From Nostoc sp. FACHB-892 (GTDB lineage Bacteria > Cyanobacteriota > Cyanobacteriia > Cyanobacteriales > Nostocaceae), in assembly GCF_014698795.1 (NCBI RefSeq), contig NZ_JACJTR010000022.1:62001-126000 (forward strand): a stretch of DNA of 64,000 bases. Direction: 5' to 3'. The notes beneath the pieces are model-generated. The model was not told where the DNA came from, did not search any database, and saw only the letters and a program-made list of their open reading frames with translations. Positions 17,454-26,625 of the stretch are shown one piece after another. The position numbers and the translations under genes were made by a program. The stretch's first letter is position 1; the number at the start of each line of letters is the position of its first letter.

Positions 17454-18671
17454 ATGCGATTTCCGAAATCATCCCGGTCTATACGTCAACTCAGTAGTCA
17501 TGTTTTAGCGATCGCGCTAGGAGTTTTGCTAACCGTTAGCACATTGCAGGTTTTGCCCTCCCAAGCCGAACCCGCACCCACAGTAACTGCTGGAGATACT
17601 TCGCAACTGATTGCCCAACGGCAATCACCAGCCACTGCTGCGATCGGTAGCAGTAGCTTTGTCACAACAGCAGTAAATCGTGTTGGTTCAGCAGTTGTTC
17701 GGATTGATACTGAGCGCACAATTACTCGTCGCGTTGATCCATTTATGGAAGACCCCTTTTTCCGTCGGTTTTTTGGTGACGGTTTCTCTCAACAGATGCC
17801 TCCTGAGCAGCAGTTACGCGGTGTAGGCTCAGGTTTTATTCTTGACAAGAGTGGGTTAGTTCTGACTAATGCTCATGTGGTCGATAAGGCTGATAAAGTA
17901 ACAGTCCGGCTCAAAGATGGTCGCACCTTTGAAGGGAAAGTTCAAGGTATTGATGAAGTTACAGATTTGGCAGTAGTCAAGATTAATGCTGGTAACGATT
18001 TGCCAGTTGCACCCTTGGGTTCTTCCAGTAATGTCCAAGTAGGAGACTGGGCGATCGCAGTTGGTAATCCTTTGGGATTTGATAACACCGTTACCTTGGG
18101 AATTGTCAGTACTCTCAAACGTTCCAGCGCCCAAGTCGGCATTAACGACAAACGCTTGGATTTCATTCAGACAGATGCTGCCATTAACCCTGGTAACTCT
18201 GGTGGGCCGCTATTAAATGGCCAAGGTGAAGTGATTGGCATTAACACAGCCATTCGTCCTGACGCGATGGGTATTGGGTTTGCCATTCCTATTGATAAAG
18301 CTAAAGCGATCGCAGCCCAACTACAACGTGATGGCAAAGTAGCTCACCCCTATTTAGGTGTGCAAATGCTAACTTTAACACCCGAACTTGCCAAGCAAAA
18401 TAACACCGATCCCAACTCTCCTATTCAGATACCAGAAATTAATGGTGTTTTTGTAATGCGAGTTGTCCCCAATTCTCCAGCTGCATCTGCCGGCATCCGA
18501 CGCGGAGATGTAATTCTTCAAATTGATGGTAAACCAATTACCAGTGCTGAACAATTACAGAATTTAGTGGAAGACAGCCGCCTTGGTCAAGTATTACAGG
18601 TGAAAGTACAACGGGGTAATCAGACACAGCAGCTTTCAGTCCGTACTGCTGAGTTGCAAAATGCTTCGTAG
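17454..18671 (+). CDS. HtrA/DegP-type serine protease
   Basis: The protein has an N-terminal hydrophobic export segment (HVLAIALGVLLTVSTLQVL), a trypsin-like domain and one C-terminal PDZ domain. The catalytic triad is visible: His in LTNAHVVDKA, Asp in VTDLAVVKI and Ser in NPGNSGGPL (residues 143, 173 and 251 counted from the GTG two codons before the chosen ATG). This is the trypsin-PDZ layout of cyanobacterial HhoA, HhoB and HtrA, which degrade or refold damaged proteins in the periplasm or thylakoid lumen. Which of the three it is cannot be settled here. The GTG at 17448 is an alternative start. The stop codon TAG lies inside a palindromic repeat. Confidence 0.92.
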   Translation: MRFPKSSRSIRQLSSHVLAIALGVLLTVSTLQVLPSQAEPAPTVTAGDTSQLIAQRQSPATAAIGSSSFVTTAVNRVGSAVVRIDTERTITRRVDPFMEDPFFRRFFGDGFSQQMPPEQQLRGVGSGFILDKSGLVLTNAHVVDKADKVTVRLKDGRTFEGKVQGIDEVTDLAVVKINAGNDLPVAPLGSSSNVQVGDWAIAVGNPLGFDNTVTLGIVSTLKRSSAQVGINDKRLDFIQTDAAINPGNSGGPLLNGQGEVIGINTAIRPDAMGIGFAIPIDKAKAIAAQLQRDGKVAHPYLGVQMLTLTPELAKQNNTDPNSPIQIPEINGVFVMRVVPNSPAASAGIRRGDVILQIDGKPITSAEQLQNLVEDSRLGQVLQVKVQRGNQTQQLSVRTAELQNAS

Positions 18672-18776
18672 GGGCAATATAGCCGATTTTAATAGTGTGG
18701 AATAGTAGCGACACCATTGGTGTCAACTTAAGCTCAGGTTTTACCTTAAGTTGACATCAATGTGCCGTGCCCCTAC
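18668..18776. repeat. 109-bp palindromic element between convergent genes
   Basis: The ends are a perfect inverted 9-mer: GTAGGGGCA (18668-18676) and TGCCCCTAC (18768-18776). A central perfect 12-bp stem, TGTCAACTTAAG (18721-18732) with CTTAAGTTGACA (18745-18756), extends to 17 bp with one G-T pair. The first end supplies the TAG of the HtrA gene and the last end the TAG of the convergent phospholipase D-like gene. It could act as a two-way terminator, though no T-run follows. Confidence 0.85.
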
Positions 18777-20422
18777 CAAATCAGGTGATATCTACGACGG
18801 GCTGCGCCTATGCGCCATTTCTCTACAGTTTTAGCACTAACTCCTGGAACTCTTTCCAAGTCTTGTAAAGATGTAAATTTTTGCTGTTGACGGCTAATAA
18901 TTATCCGTTGTGCTAACTTCTTACCCACACCAGGGAGAGTTGCTAATTCTTCTAGACTTGCAATGTTGATATTGATTTGTTTAATTTCTTGTAGTTCAGT
19001 TGATGAACTTTTTATCTGGGGACAGCGTATTTGTTCTAATTTAATTTTTTCTTGAATTGCTGGTGGTAAACCGGGTTTAATTTTGGTATAAAGACGAGCA
19101 AATTCGCGCACATAATGGGCAGCAACTATAGAATTTTCAATCACTACAAGTGTCTCATCGTTACTGTTATTGGCAGCATCTGACCAATTATGAGAACCTG
19201 TAATTACTGTTTGGCTATCAATAACACCAAATTTGTGATGTAATAAATCACCTTTGGGTAAAACAGGTACGCCTACAGTAGTAATTGGATTTTGCCAAGG
19301 ATGGTTATCAACTTCATATTTACATTTGTTACTAAGAGCAACCCCCATCATATCCAATGCCTCGCTATAAGGACGATAGGCAAATTGCGGTTCAATTAAA
19401 GCGCGAATTTGTACACTTTGTTGATGGCGATTTTCTAAGATATTGGCAAGACGCTGTTCGGAAAAGACAAACAACGCCATATCAATAGATTTGGTTGCTG
19501 AATCTAAAGTTTTGCCAATCAAACCATTACTACTGTTACTCCAAGGTTGAGTTGGTGAAGTAGGCGAAAATTGCACAGTAATTTGGGTGTTACCTAAAGT
19601 TATTTGTTTAGGTAAACGCATTGGTTTTTGTATACCAAATTGACTATCTGGCTTACCTCCTGGCCCATCTCCCCACATGATGTTAAACTCTTCTGTAAAT
19701 AAAGATGCTAATTCCGGGCTGTCAATCTGCAATAAGTTATTAGCATTGCCTAAACTGCTGGAATTTGTGTAATCACCATAAGTATCACTCAAAGTAAAAT
19801 TGGCAGAAGTTATAATTACGATGCGATTATCCACAATCACAAATTTGTGGTGCATCAAACTACTACCCGCAGAACCATCTGCTTGATCATCTATCCAAGT
19901 AATTTTGGCATTCTGCAAAATTATCAAAGCATCCCTTTGATTTATTTCTGTTGAACTAAGTTGATTATCTTGGTTAATATCGATAAATTTGCGAACTTCG
20001 TCGTAGCGTTCCTGCTCCCTTTTATCTAACTTACCTACTTCAGCAGATGTTAAGCTACTCCAAGGTCGGCTATAGGTATTTTCTAAAATTATCCTGACTT
20101 TTACCCCAGCTTTTTCCCTATCAACCAGTGCTTGGGCAACTTTGGGTAAACGTAATTCTTGCACCGCCACATCTACTGTAGATTTAGCTTGAGAGATAGC
20201 ATCGACAATCTGTTTTTCTAAATCATCCCCAAGTCGAATTTGCTGACGGTAAAGTTCTTTGTATTCTGAAGACTCAGAATGGTTAAAGTAAACTTGAACT
20301 AACGGATCTTGTGGTAAAGCTGCTGGACGCTGATTGAAAGATTGCGCTCGTTGACAAGCAGCAAGGGGAAACATCAGTAAAAAGATATATAAAAAATACC
20401 TTCGTCTAGATAAAAGTTGCAC
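18773..20422 (-). CDS. phospholipase D-like lipoprotein with helix-hairpin-helix tail
   Basis: The 549-residue product starts with a lipoprotein signal (FLYIFLLMFPLAAC, lipobox LAAC). It has two PLD catalytic HKD motifs, HHKFVIVD at residues 191-198 and HHKFGVID at 395-402, the pair needed for one active site. A ComEA-like helix-hairpin-helix domain follows at about 485-535 (NIASLEELATLPGVGKKLA, LERVPGVSAKTVEKW), suggesting DNA binding. A plausible role is an envelope-attached nuclease or phosphodiesterase; lipid substrates are not excluded. The last residues (RIGAARRRYHLIW) are encoded by repeat DNA (SDR-type GACGGGCTGCGCCTA, then the palindrome that holds the stop). The gene is convergent with the HtrA gene. 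Confidence 0.88.
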   Translation of the reverse strand: MQLLSRRRYFLYIFLLMFPLAACQRAQSFNQRPAALPQDPLVQVYFNHSESSEYKELYRQQIRLGDDLEKQIVDAISQAKSTVDVAVQELRLPKVAQALVDREKAGVKVRIILENTYSRPWSSLTSAEVGKLDKREQERYDEVRKFIDINQDNQLSSTEINQRDALIILQNAKITWIDDQADGSAGSSLMHHKFVIVDNRIVIITSANFTLSDTYGDYTNSSSLGNANNLLQIDSPELASLFTEEFNIMWGDGPGGKPDSQFGIQKPMRLPKQITLGNTQITVQFSPTSPTQPWSNSSNGLIGKTLDSATKSIDMALFVFSEQRLANILENRHQQSVQIRALIEPQFAYRPYSEALDMMGVALSNKCKYEVDNHPWQNPITTVGVPVLPKGDLLHHKFGVIDSQTVITGSHNWSDAANNSNDETLVVIENSIVAAHYVREFARLYTKIKPGLPPAIQEKIKLEQIRCPQIKSSSTELQEIKQININIASLEELATLPGVGKKLAQRIIISRQQQKFTSLQDLERVPGVSAKTVEKWRIGAARRRYHLIW

Positions 20423-20638
20423 TGTAATCTGTTAAAAGTGGATTGTGAGGGGACATATTTATCATTCCCAAAATTTGGTCTTCTGAATTAAGTAGAAAAA
20501 TAACTTTTCAAGTAAAGGGAAAATCCACTGCTAAAGGCAGAATTACAAAGATTTTTTCAGGATTTGTCCACTCAAACTGGATATGCTGACAAGATCGGCA
20601 GCCTACTAACAACGTGTGTTCTCACCATTATCGGTTAT

Positions 20639-21808
20639 ATGCAAATTTATCTAGATTACAGCGCTACGACTCCAACTCGAAAAGAAGCGATCGCAGTTAT
20701 ACAAACAGTCCTCACGCAAGAGTGGGGCAATCCTTCTAGCTTACATGAGTGGGGACAACGGGCTGCAACGGTTGTGGAACAAGCCAGAGTCCAAGTTGCT
20801 GGATTAATTAATGCTGTCGATCCAGCATCAATAATCTTTACCTCTGGTGGTACAGAAGCAAATAATCTAGCGATTATGGGTATGGCTCGGTTGTATGCTG
20901 TTCCTCAACATATAATTATCTCCACCGTGGAGCATTCAGCAATTTCTGAAACAGTAAGGTTGCTAGAAATCTGGGGTTGGGAAGTTACGCGCCTATGTGT
21001 AGATGTTAAAGGCAGAGTCAACCCATTAGATTTAAAGGCAGCATTGCGACATAATACAGTTTTGGTTTCTATAATTTACGGTCAAAGTGAAGTTGGAACT
21101 GTGCAACCGATCGCAGAACTGGGTAAAATTGTGCGATCGCATGGTGCTTTGTTCCACACAGATGCGGTGCAAGCTGCGGGACGCTTACCCATAGATGTGC
21201 AACATCTGTCCGTAGACTTACTTAGCCTTTCCAGTCATAAAATATATGGGCCTCAAGGTGTAGGGGCGCTGTATGTGCGTCCTGGTGTGGAATTGATGCC
21301 TTTACTAGGTGGTGGCGGGCAAGAAATGGGACTGCGTTCTGGTACGCAAGCAGTACCTGTAATTGCTGGGTTTGGTGTAGCAGCAGAATTAGCAGCGCAA
21401 GAATTGGCTACAGAAACACCACGATTGATTGAGTTACGCGATCGCGCTTTTGCCCAATTAGCTGAGATTCCTGGTTTAATCCCTACAGGACATCCCTGCG
21501 ATCGTTTACCTCACCATATCAGTATGTGCCTAGAAAACGCCGATGGAGAAAAATTGAGCGGTAAAACCTTGGTACGACAATTGAACCTTGCAGGTATCGG
21601 TATTAGTGCTGGTGCTGCCTGTCACAGTGGCAAACTTAGCCCTAGCCCGATACTGTTAGCAATGGGCTATTCCGAAAAAGCTGCCTTGGGCGGAATTCGC
21701 ATCACATTAGGGCGCGATACGACGCAAGCTGATGTGGATTGGGCAGTAATGGTGTTGAAGCAAGTTTTGCAGAGGCTGACACCGCATTTATCTTTAGTCA
21801 AGCATTAA
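20639..21808 (+). CDS. cysteine desulfurase (NifS/IscS-like)
   Basis: The 389-residue product is a class V aminotransferase-fold cysteine desulfurase. It starts MQIYLDYSATTPT, the usual N-terminus. The PLP lysine is Lys201 in SSHKIYGPQG; the active-site cysteine that takes the persulfide is Cys328 in SAGAACHSG. TDAVQAAG holds the cofactor-binding Asp. It would move sulfur from cysteine to Fe-S scaffold or other acceptors. No isc, suf or nif gene is adjacent, so whether it serves Fe-S assembly, tRNA thiolation or nitrogenase is open. The frame is open 25 codons upstream to a TTG, but the family start fits the ATG at 20639. The next gene begins 25 bases downstream. Confidence 0.9.
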   Translation: MQIYLDYSATTPTRKEAIAVIQTVLTQEWGNPSSLHEWGQRAATVVEQARVQVAGLINAVDPASIIFTSGGTEANNLAIMGMARLYAVPQHIIISTVEHSAISETVRLLEIWGWEVTRLCVDVKGRVNPLDLKAALRHNTVLVSIIYGQSEVGTVQPIAELGKIVRSHGALFHTDAVQAAGRLPIDVQHLSVDLLSLSSHKIYGPQGVGALYVRPGVELMPLLGGGGQEMGLRSGTQAVPVIAGFGVAAELAAQELATETPRLIELRDRAFAQLAEIPGLIPTGHPCDRLPHHISMCLENADGEKLSGKTLVRQLNLAGIGISAGAACHSGKLSPSPILLAMGYSEKAALGGIRITLGRDTTQADVDWAVMVLKQVLQRLTPHLSLVKH

Positions 21809-21833
21809 ATCAATTGGGAAGCACTTTATATAG

Positions 21834-22382
21834 ATGAGCCGTTTTTTTGTCGCCCTTTTACCACCACAAGACATTCAAGACTACGCCAACCAGATTAAGC
21901 AGCACTTTGCCGATCGCTATGCTAGTAGCGGGGCGCTAAAATCTCCGCCTCATATTACTCTGCAACCACCCTTTGAATGGGTAGATGCTAACTTGCCACT
22001 GCTAGAAGCATCTTTAAAGGAATTTGCTAGTAGACAACAGCCAGTAGCAATTACACTCAGGGGGTTTGATGCCTTTGTGCCTCGTGTCATATACATTAAT
22101 GTAGTCAAAAGTCAAGAACTTTTGACTTTGCAAGCTGATTTAATGGCTTATACAGAAAGTAACTTGGGAATCGTTGACAAGGTTTCTAAAACTCGCCCTT
22201 TTGCACCCCACATGACGGTTGCGTTTCGGGATTTAACAAAGCAGAACTTTAAAGCTGCTTGGCCAGAGTTTGAAAAGCGCCAGTTTGATTTTGAGTTTAC
22301 TGCCGACAAATTAACACTACTGCTTCACGACGGTAAGCGCTGGAATATTAAATCGGAGTTTGGTTTTTTGCTTACTGATTAG
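21834..22382 (+). CDS. 2'-5' RNA ligase / cyclic phosphodiesterase family protein
   Basis: The 182-residue product has the two HxTx motifs that define the 2H phosphoesterase superfamily: HITL near residue 42 in KSPPHITLQPP and HMTV near residue 123 in APHMTVAF. It begins MSRFFVALLPP, as LigT-type proteins do. Members act on 2',3'-cyclic phosphates or 2'-5' bonds in RNA; the real substrate in cyanobacteria is not known. It is soluble and close behind the cysteine desulfurase gene, so the two may share a transcript. A link to tRNA processing would be inference only. Confidence 0.85.
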   Translation: MSRFFVALLPPQDIQDYANQIKQHFADRYASSGALKSPPHITLQPPFEWVDANLPLLEASLKEFASRQQPVAITLRGFDAFVPRVIYINVVKSQELLTLQADLMAYTESNLGIVDKVSKTRPFAPHMTVAFRDLTKQNFKAAWPEFEKRQFDFEFTADKLTLLLHDGKRWNIKSEFGFLLTD

Positions 22383-22488
22383 TAAATATTATTTACTAAA
22401 TAATTTAAAAATTAATACAGCATTAGGCAGGATATCAACAGCTTATTGGTATTATTTTGATGCACTAACGCAATGATAATAAACCACA

Positions 22489-22743
22489 ATGGATGAGAAT
22501 CAGCGCCGTGCTTATTGGCGTGCTAATACTGCTTTAATTCGTAATCTTTTAATTGTCTGGGCATTGGTTTCCCTAGTTTTTAGTATTTTATTGGTTCAAC
22601 CTTTGAATGCGATACGGTTTTTTGGCGTACCCTTTGGCTTTTGGATGGCGCAACAAGGATCAATCCTGGTATTTGTGGCCTTAATTTTCATTTATGCCTT
22701 TCAAATGGACAAGCTAGACCAAAAATACAATCTCAAGAAGTGA
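22489..22743 (+). CDS. DUF4212 small subunit of a sodium:solute symporter
   Basis: The 84-residue product has two hydrophobic segments (about residues 19-36 and 55-72) and the family opening MDENQRRAYWRANTALIR. DUF4212 proteins are encoded directly upstream of VC_2705-type sodium:solute symporters and are taken as their small subunit. Here the stop is followed by nine bases, including a GAGGAA ribosome site, and then the symporter GTG, so the two are almost certainly translated from one mRNA. The protein is in the inner membrane. The role is inferred from the fixed pairing. Confidence 0.9.
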   Translation: MDENQRRAYWRANTALIRNLLIVWALVSLVFSILLVQPLNAIRFFGVPFGFWMAQQGSILVFVALIFIYAFQMDKLDQKYNLKK

Positions 22744-22752
22744 GGAAAAACC

Positions 22753-24408
22753 GTGTCAGTTGAAATTTGGACTATTGTATTGGTTGGACTTTCCTTCCTC
22801 GCCTACATTTATATAGGTTGGCAATCACGAGTCGAAAATAGTAAAGACTTTTTTATAGCAGGTCAAGGGATACCTTCAATTGCGAATGGTGCGGCTACTG
22901 CTGCCGACTGGATGTCCGCAGCCTCGTTTATTTCAATGGCGGGGCTGATTTCTTTTTTGGGCTATGACGGTTCTATTTATTTAATGGGTTGGACTGGCGG
23001 CTATGTACTGCTAGCATTATTACTGGCTCCCTATCTACGGAAATTTGGTAAATATACAGTGCCAGATTTTGTAGGCGATCGCTACTACTCTAATATCGCT
23101 CGTTTGGTCGCAGTAGTGGCGGCCATTTTCGTTTCCCTCACCTACGTTGCTGGACAAATGCGGGGCGTGGGCATTGTTTTTAGCCGCTTCCTACAAGTTG
23201 ATATCAATACAGGTGTAATCATCGGTATGGTGATCGTCGGCTTTTTCTCTGTGCTGGGGGGGATGAAAGGCATTACCTGGACACAAGTAGCACAGTACTG
23301 TGTGTTGATTTTTGCCTACCTGATTCCAGCGATCGCGATCGCCTGGTTTCTCACTGGTAATCCTATTCCTCAACTAGCATTTACCTTCAGTGATATTGGA
23401 GAAAAACTCAATCAAATTCAGGTTGACCTGGGTTTTAAGCCCTATACTGAGCCATTTGTGAACAAGTCGATGCTAGATGTACTGTTCACCACCATTGCTT
23501 TGATGGTAGGTACTGCTGGCTTACCCCATATCATCGTCCGTTTTTACACGGTGAAGAGTGTGCGTGCAGCCCGTTTTTCTGCTGGTTGGGCATTGCTATT
23601 TATTGCCATTCTTTATACAACTGCTCCAGCCCTCTCCATGTTTGCCCGCTACAACCTGATTGATTCTCTGCACGATCATACGGTTGCAGAAGTGCAGCAG
23701 TTAGACTGGGCGACCAAGTGGGAAAAAACTAAACTTTTGGGTTTTGATGACATAAATAAGGATGGGCGTCTCCAGTTAACGCCAAATAAAGACACTAATG
23801 AAATAAAGATCGACCCAGATATTATTGTGCTTTCCACCCCAGAGGTAGCTAAACTGCCTCCGTGGGTAATTGGCTTGGTAGCGGCTGGCGGTTTGGCAGC
23901 TGCATTGTCTACGGCATCGGGTTTGTTGCTGGTAATTTCCAGTTCCATCGCCCACGATATCTACTACCGGATCGTAGATTCATCAGCCTCAGAACAAAAA
24001 CGGGTGTTTGTCGGGCGGATCATGGTAGGTTTTTCCCTCGTCCTCGCCGGCTATTTTGGGGTGAATCCGCCAGGATTTGTGAGTCAGGTGGTAGCTTTTG
24101 CCTTTGGTTTAGCTGCTGCTAGTTTCTTTCCGGTGATTTTCTTGGGGATTTTCGACAAGCGCACCAATTCTGAAGGTGCGATCGCTGGTATGTTGACGGG
24201 TTTAATTTTTACAATAATTTACATTGTCGGCGTTAAGTTTGGGGGTATGCAACCCTGGTTCTTTGGGGTTTCTCCTGAAGGAATTGGTACTTTAGGTATG
24301 CTAATCAACTTCGCAGTTACCTTAGTAGTTTCTCGCCTAACGCCACCTCCTCCAGCAGAAATTCAAGCTATGGTAGAAGACCTCCGTAGCCCGATTATTG
24401 AAGAATAG
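22753..24408 (+). CDS. sodium:solute symporter, VC_2705 subfamily
   Basis: The 551-residue protein is a sodium:solute symporter with about 13 hydrophobic segments, including GQGIPSIANGAATAADWMS near the start and GTAGLPHIIVRFYTV in the middle. It resembles acetate/monocarboxylate permeases (ActP-like) and is likely to import a small organic acid with sodium. A hydrophilic loop near residues 310-370 holds DINKDGRL, which resembles an EF-hand calcium loop. The GTG start follows GAGGAAAAACC. It pairs with the DUF4212 gene upstream. No acetyl-CoA synthetase or kinase gene is near, so the substrate is a guess from the family. Confidence 0.9.
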   Translation: MSVEIWTIVLVGLSFLAYIYIGWQSRVENSKDFFIAGQGIPSIANGAATAADWMSAASFISMAGLISFLGYDGSIYLMGWTGGYVLLALLLAPYLRKFGKYTVPDFVGDRYYSNIARLVAVVAAIFVSLTYVAGQMRGVGIVFSRFLQVDINTGVIIGMVIVGFFSVLGGMKGITWTQVAQYCVLIFAYLIPAIAIAWFLTGNPIPQLAFTFSDIGEKLNQIQVDLGFKPYTEPFVNKSMLDVLFTTIALMVGTAGLPHIIVRFYTVKSVRAARFSAGWALLFIAILYTTAPALSMFARYNLIDSLHDHTVAEVQQLDWATKWEKTKLLGFDDINKDGRLQLTPNKDTNEIKIDPDIIVLSTPEVAKLPPWVIGLVAAGGLAAALSTASGLLLVISSSIAHDIYYRIVDSSASEQKRVFVGRIMVGFSLVLAGYFGVNPPGFVSQVVAFAFGLAAASFFPVIFLGIFDKRTNSEGAIAGMLTGLIFTIIYIVGVKFGGMQPWFFGVSPEGIGTLGMLINFAVTLVVSRLTPPPPAEIQAMVEDLRSPIIEE

Positions 24409-24502
24409 GGAATGGGGAATGGGGCATTAGGCATTGGGCATAGTTATTCTTCCCTCTTCCCCTGCTTCCCGTGCTTCCCCTGCTCCCCCTGCCCCCTGCC
24501 CC
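24409..24502. repeat. low-complexity spacer repeats
   Basis: GGGAATGGGGAATGGGG and GGCATTAGGCATTGGGCAT on the left face CCCTGCTCCCCCTGCCCCCTG on the right. These strings are found in many spacers of this window (37838-37890, 46835-46890, 54232-54420) and belong to the dispersed low-complexity repeats of Nostoc genomes. The last one runs up to the TPR gene stop. Confidence 0.55.
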
Positions 24503-25345
24503 CTACTGCCCAAGTTCTTTGATGTTCTTCATCACTTGTTGGTATAAGTCGTTGTTACCCTGAGTTTGAAAAATGCTTGCTGCTTGTTCCAAGTCTTTAA
24601 GCGCTCCCTGTTTGTCTCCATTGGTGGCGCGAGCATTTCCTCGGTTATTATAGGCAGCAGCAAAGTTAGGGTTGAAGCGAATGGCTTGATTGTAATCTGC
24701 GATCGCACCCTGTCGATCTCCATTAGCAGCACGGGCATTCCCTCGGTTATTGTAAGCGATCGCATATTTAGGGTTGAGGAGAATTGCTTGGTCAAAATCA
24801 TCTAGCGCCCCTCTTTTTTCTCCCAAGGTGGCGTGGGCATTTCCCCGGTTGTTGTAGGCTTCGGCATAGTTAGGATTAAGGCGAATCGCTTCACTGTAAT
24901 CTTTAACTGCTTCTCTGTTATTTCCTAGTGAGGCGCGGGCATTTCCCCGGTTGTTGTAGGCTTCAGCGTTGTCAGGGTTGATGCGAAGGGCTTCATTGTA
25001 ATCTGCGATCGCTTTTTCCTTATCTCCCGAATCAAAGTGGACTAATCCTCGGCCGTTGTAGGCAGCGCCATATTGAGGGTTTTGAGCAATTGCCTTATCA
25101 TAAGAAGCGATCGCAGCTTGCAAATCACCGTTTAAATGCTGATTCTTTCCCTGAAGATAGAATTCCCCACCAATAGAAGCTGTAGCTGAACGACGACTAG
25201 GTGGAGTGACTTTTATTTCTGTTACCAAAACATTATCATTTCTACTGCAAGAAACACTGCTAATTGCGCTCAATGTAGTAAAAATAGCTATGGTAAATAA
25301 AGTATTTACCCTTATTCCCTTTTGCTTAAATAAACGCCGTCTCAT
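24503..25345 (-). CDS. TPR-repeat protein, probably exported
   Basis: The 280-residue product has a basic start and a hydrophobic segment (TLFTIAIFTTLSAISSVSC), a signal peptide with a possible but weak lipobox at Cys33. Six TPR units follow (about residues 67-265), with the repeated motif AYNNRGNARA and A(I/V)xDYNxAIRxNPN. This unit type is common in cyanobacteria. It likely scaffolds protein contacts in the periplasm; no partner can be named. The DNA of the repeats is itself repetitive, so small copy-number changes between strains are likely. It is convergent with the symporter gene and separated from it by low-complexity repeats. Confidence 0.87.
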   Translation of the reverse strand: MRRRLFKQKGIRVNTLFTIAIFTTLSAISSVSCSRNDNVLVTEIKVTPPSRRSATASIGGEFYLQGKNQHLNGDLQAAIASYDKAIAQNPQYGAAYNGRGLVHFDSGDKEKAIADYNEALRINPDNAEAYNNRGNARASLGNNREAVKDYSEAIRLNPNYAEAYNNRGNAHATLGEKRGALDDFDQAILLNPKYAIAYNNRGNARAANGDRQGAIADYNQAIRFNPNFAAAYNNRGNARATNGDKQGALKDLEQAASIFQTQGNNDLYQQVMKNIKELGQ

Positions 25346-25704
25346 AAGTTAATATAAACTGCCACAACGCCTAAATGAAATTAGTACCAAGCTGTAAATT
25401 TTAATTCTTTAACTCAATAATTATTCTAACTTTTAATATAAGTGTAAAATTAATTTACGAATTTATCTGATATTCAATAGCTTTATTTAATAGTTTATAT
25501 ATAGGGGCGTTCGCACAGCGTATCGCAGACAAGCCTCTTGTACCACTTCGTGGAAGCAAGCTACGCGTTAGTGTCGCCGTTGATGCAGCCTCTCGTAGAG
25601 GAAGAAAGGAGAAGAGAAGACTTTATGTAGCGCATCTACGATAATTTTGATAACTCAAATAGAATTGCTATATAAATTTTGGTATTTGTAACTATATAAA
25701 CAGT
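25346..25704. repeat. spacer with a compound SDR block
   Basis: About 25503-25640 is a chain of SDR pieces: GGCGTTCGCACAGCG, GCAGACAAGCCTCTTG, CACTTCGTGGAAGCAAGCTACG (22 bases apart in function from 51-66), and GCAGCCTCTCGTAGAGGAAG. The CCTCTCGTAGAG part also occurs inside the 105-nt insert at 1200-1304. The rest is AT-rich and shows no gene. Confidence 0.65.
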
Positions 25705-26625
25705 TTACTCATTCTGTGTTTCACTATCTTGAGTTTTAGAAGCTAGCCGCCAAGAGGTAATTTTTTCAATATCTACAGAGAGCTGTTCCAAATTTTGCCC
25801 TAAATCTTTCTGGAGTTTCTGAGTTAGTGTGATGGGAAAATCTAAATTAATATCTTGAGTTTGTGCTAGCCTTGCCAATTCTGAAAAAGTAGCTTTAACT
25901 GTAGTACGCTCATAACTAGTCAGCTTGTGAGCAGAAGTTTCGGATATATTCTGAGCTTGCATAGCTCTTTTCATCCGTTCTTGCAAATGCTCAAATTCGG
26001 AATTCAGCAACTTCCATTGTTGCTCAATTTCTGAGTATTTAGTACTTAGTGATATTAAATCTTCCGTTGCAGGTTCCGGGCTAGCTTGGGCTTGTAAACC
26101 TAACAAATTTAAGTGGATTTGAGCGAGATAAATACAATCTAAGTAAGCATACTCTATCTGTTCTTCAGTTAAGGGACGTTTTCCCCAATCGCTGGTTTGT
26201 TCTTGTTTATCGACATTGTTAAAGCTACAAAGTGCCGTAGCTATGGTTTTGAGTTGGTAATTAGGTAATGGCAAGAGATAGTAGGGAATTTTTTTTGCCA
26301 TTTCCAAAGTACAAGTAACATTTTTAGCTTTCTTGTTACCGAGAAGTTTTATATCATAACTGGCGTTGTGAAAAACTTTTTCTATAGTAGAATTTATCAT
26401 AATTTTTTCAATAAATTCAGCTATAATATTAGGCTGATCTAAGACATCTAAAAGGTAGACGCGATCGCCACTCATATCTTTGGGATTATCTAATACCTGA
26501 ATCAGCGATAGTCTAGGATTACGACTTTTATAGTCAGCTACTTCTGTATCTATCCACAGCGTTTTAGCGTTGGTATATTCAGCAACAATGGCACTAATTT
26601 CGCGGGCGGAAGTAAGGTATGGCAT
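25705..26625 (-). CDS. ribonuclease D-like 3'-5' exonuclease (DEDDy)
   Basis: The 306-residue product opens with the DEDD exonuclease domain. The metal ligands are visible as Asp26 and Glu28 (LWIDTEVAD), Asp91 (HNASYDIKLL) and Asp163 with Tyr159 (YAYLD), which makes it the DEDDy subtype of RNase D. It should trim RNA 3' ends with two divalent metals. After about residue 180 there is a helical, probably coiled-coil region (EQQWKLLNSEFEHLQERMK) in place of the HRDC domains of E. coli RNase D. It is soluble. The start MPYLTSAREI fits the family. An overlapping upstream frame reaching 26762 is not called. Confidence 0.87.
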   Translation of the reverse strand: MPYLTSAREISAIVAEYTNAKTLWIDTEVADYKSRNPRLSLIQVLDNPKDMSGDRVYLLDVLDQPNIIAEFIEKIMINSTIEKVFHNASYDIKLLGNKKAKNVTCTLEMAKKIPYYLLPLPNYQLKTIATALCSFNNVDKQEQTSDWGKRPLTEEQIEYAYLDCIYLAQIHLNLLGLQAQASPEPATEDLISLSTKYSEIEQQWKLLNSEFEHLQERMKRAMQAQNISETSAHKLTSYERTTVKATFSELARLAQTQDINLDFPITLTQKLQKDLGQNLEQLSVDIEKITSWRLASKTQDSETQNE

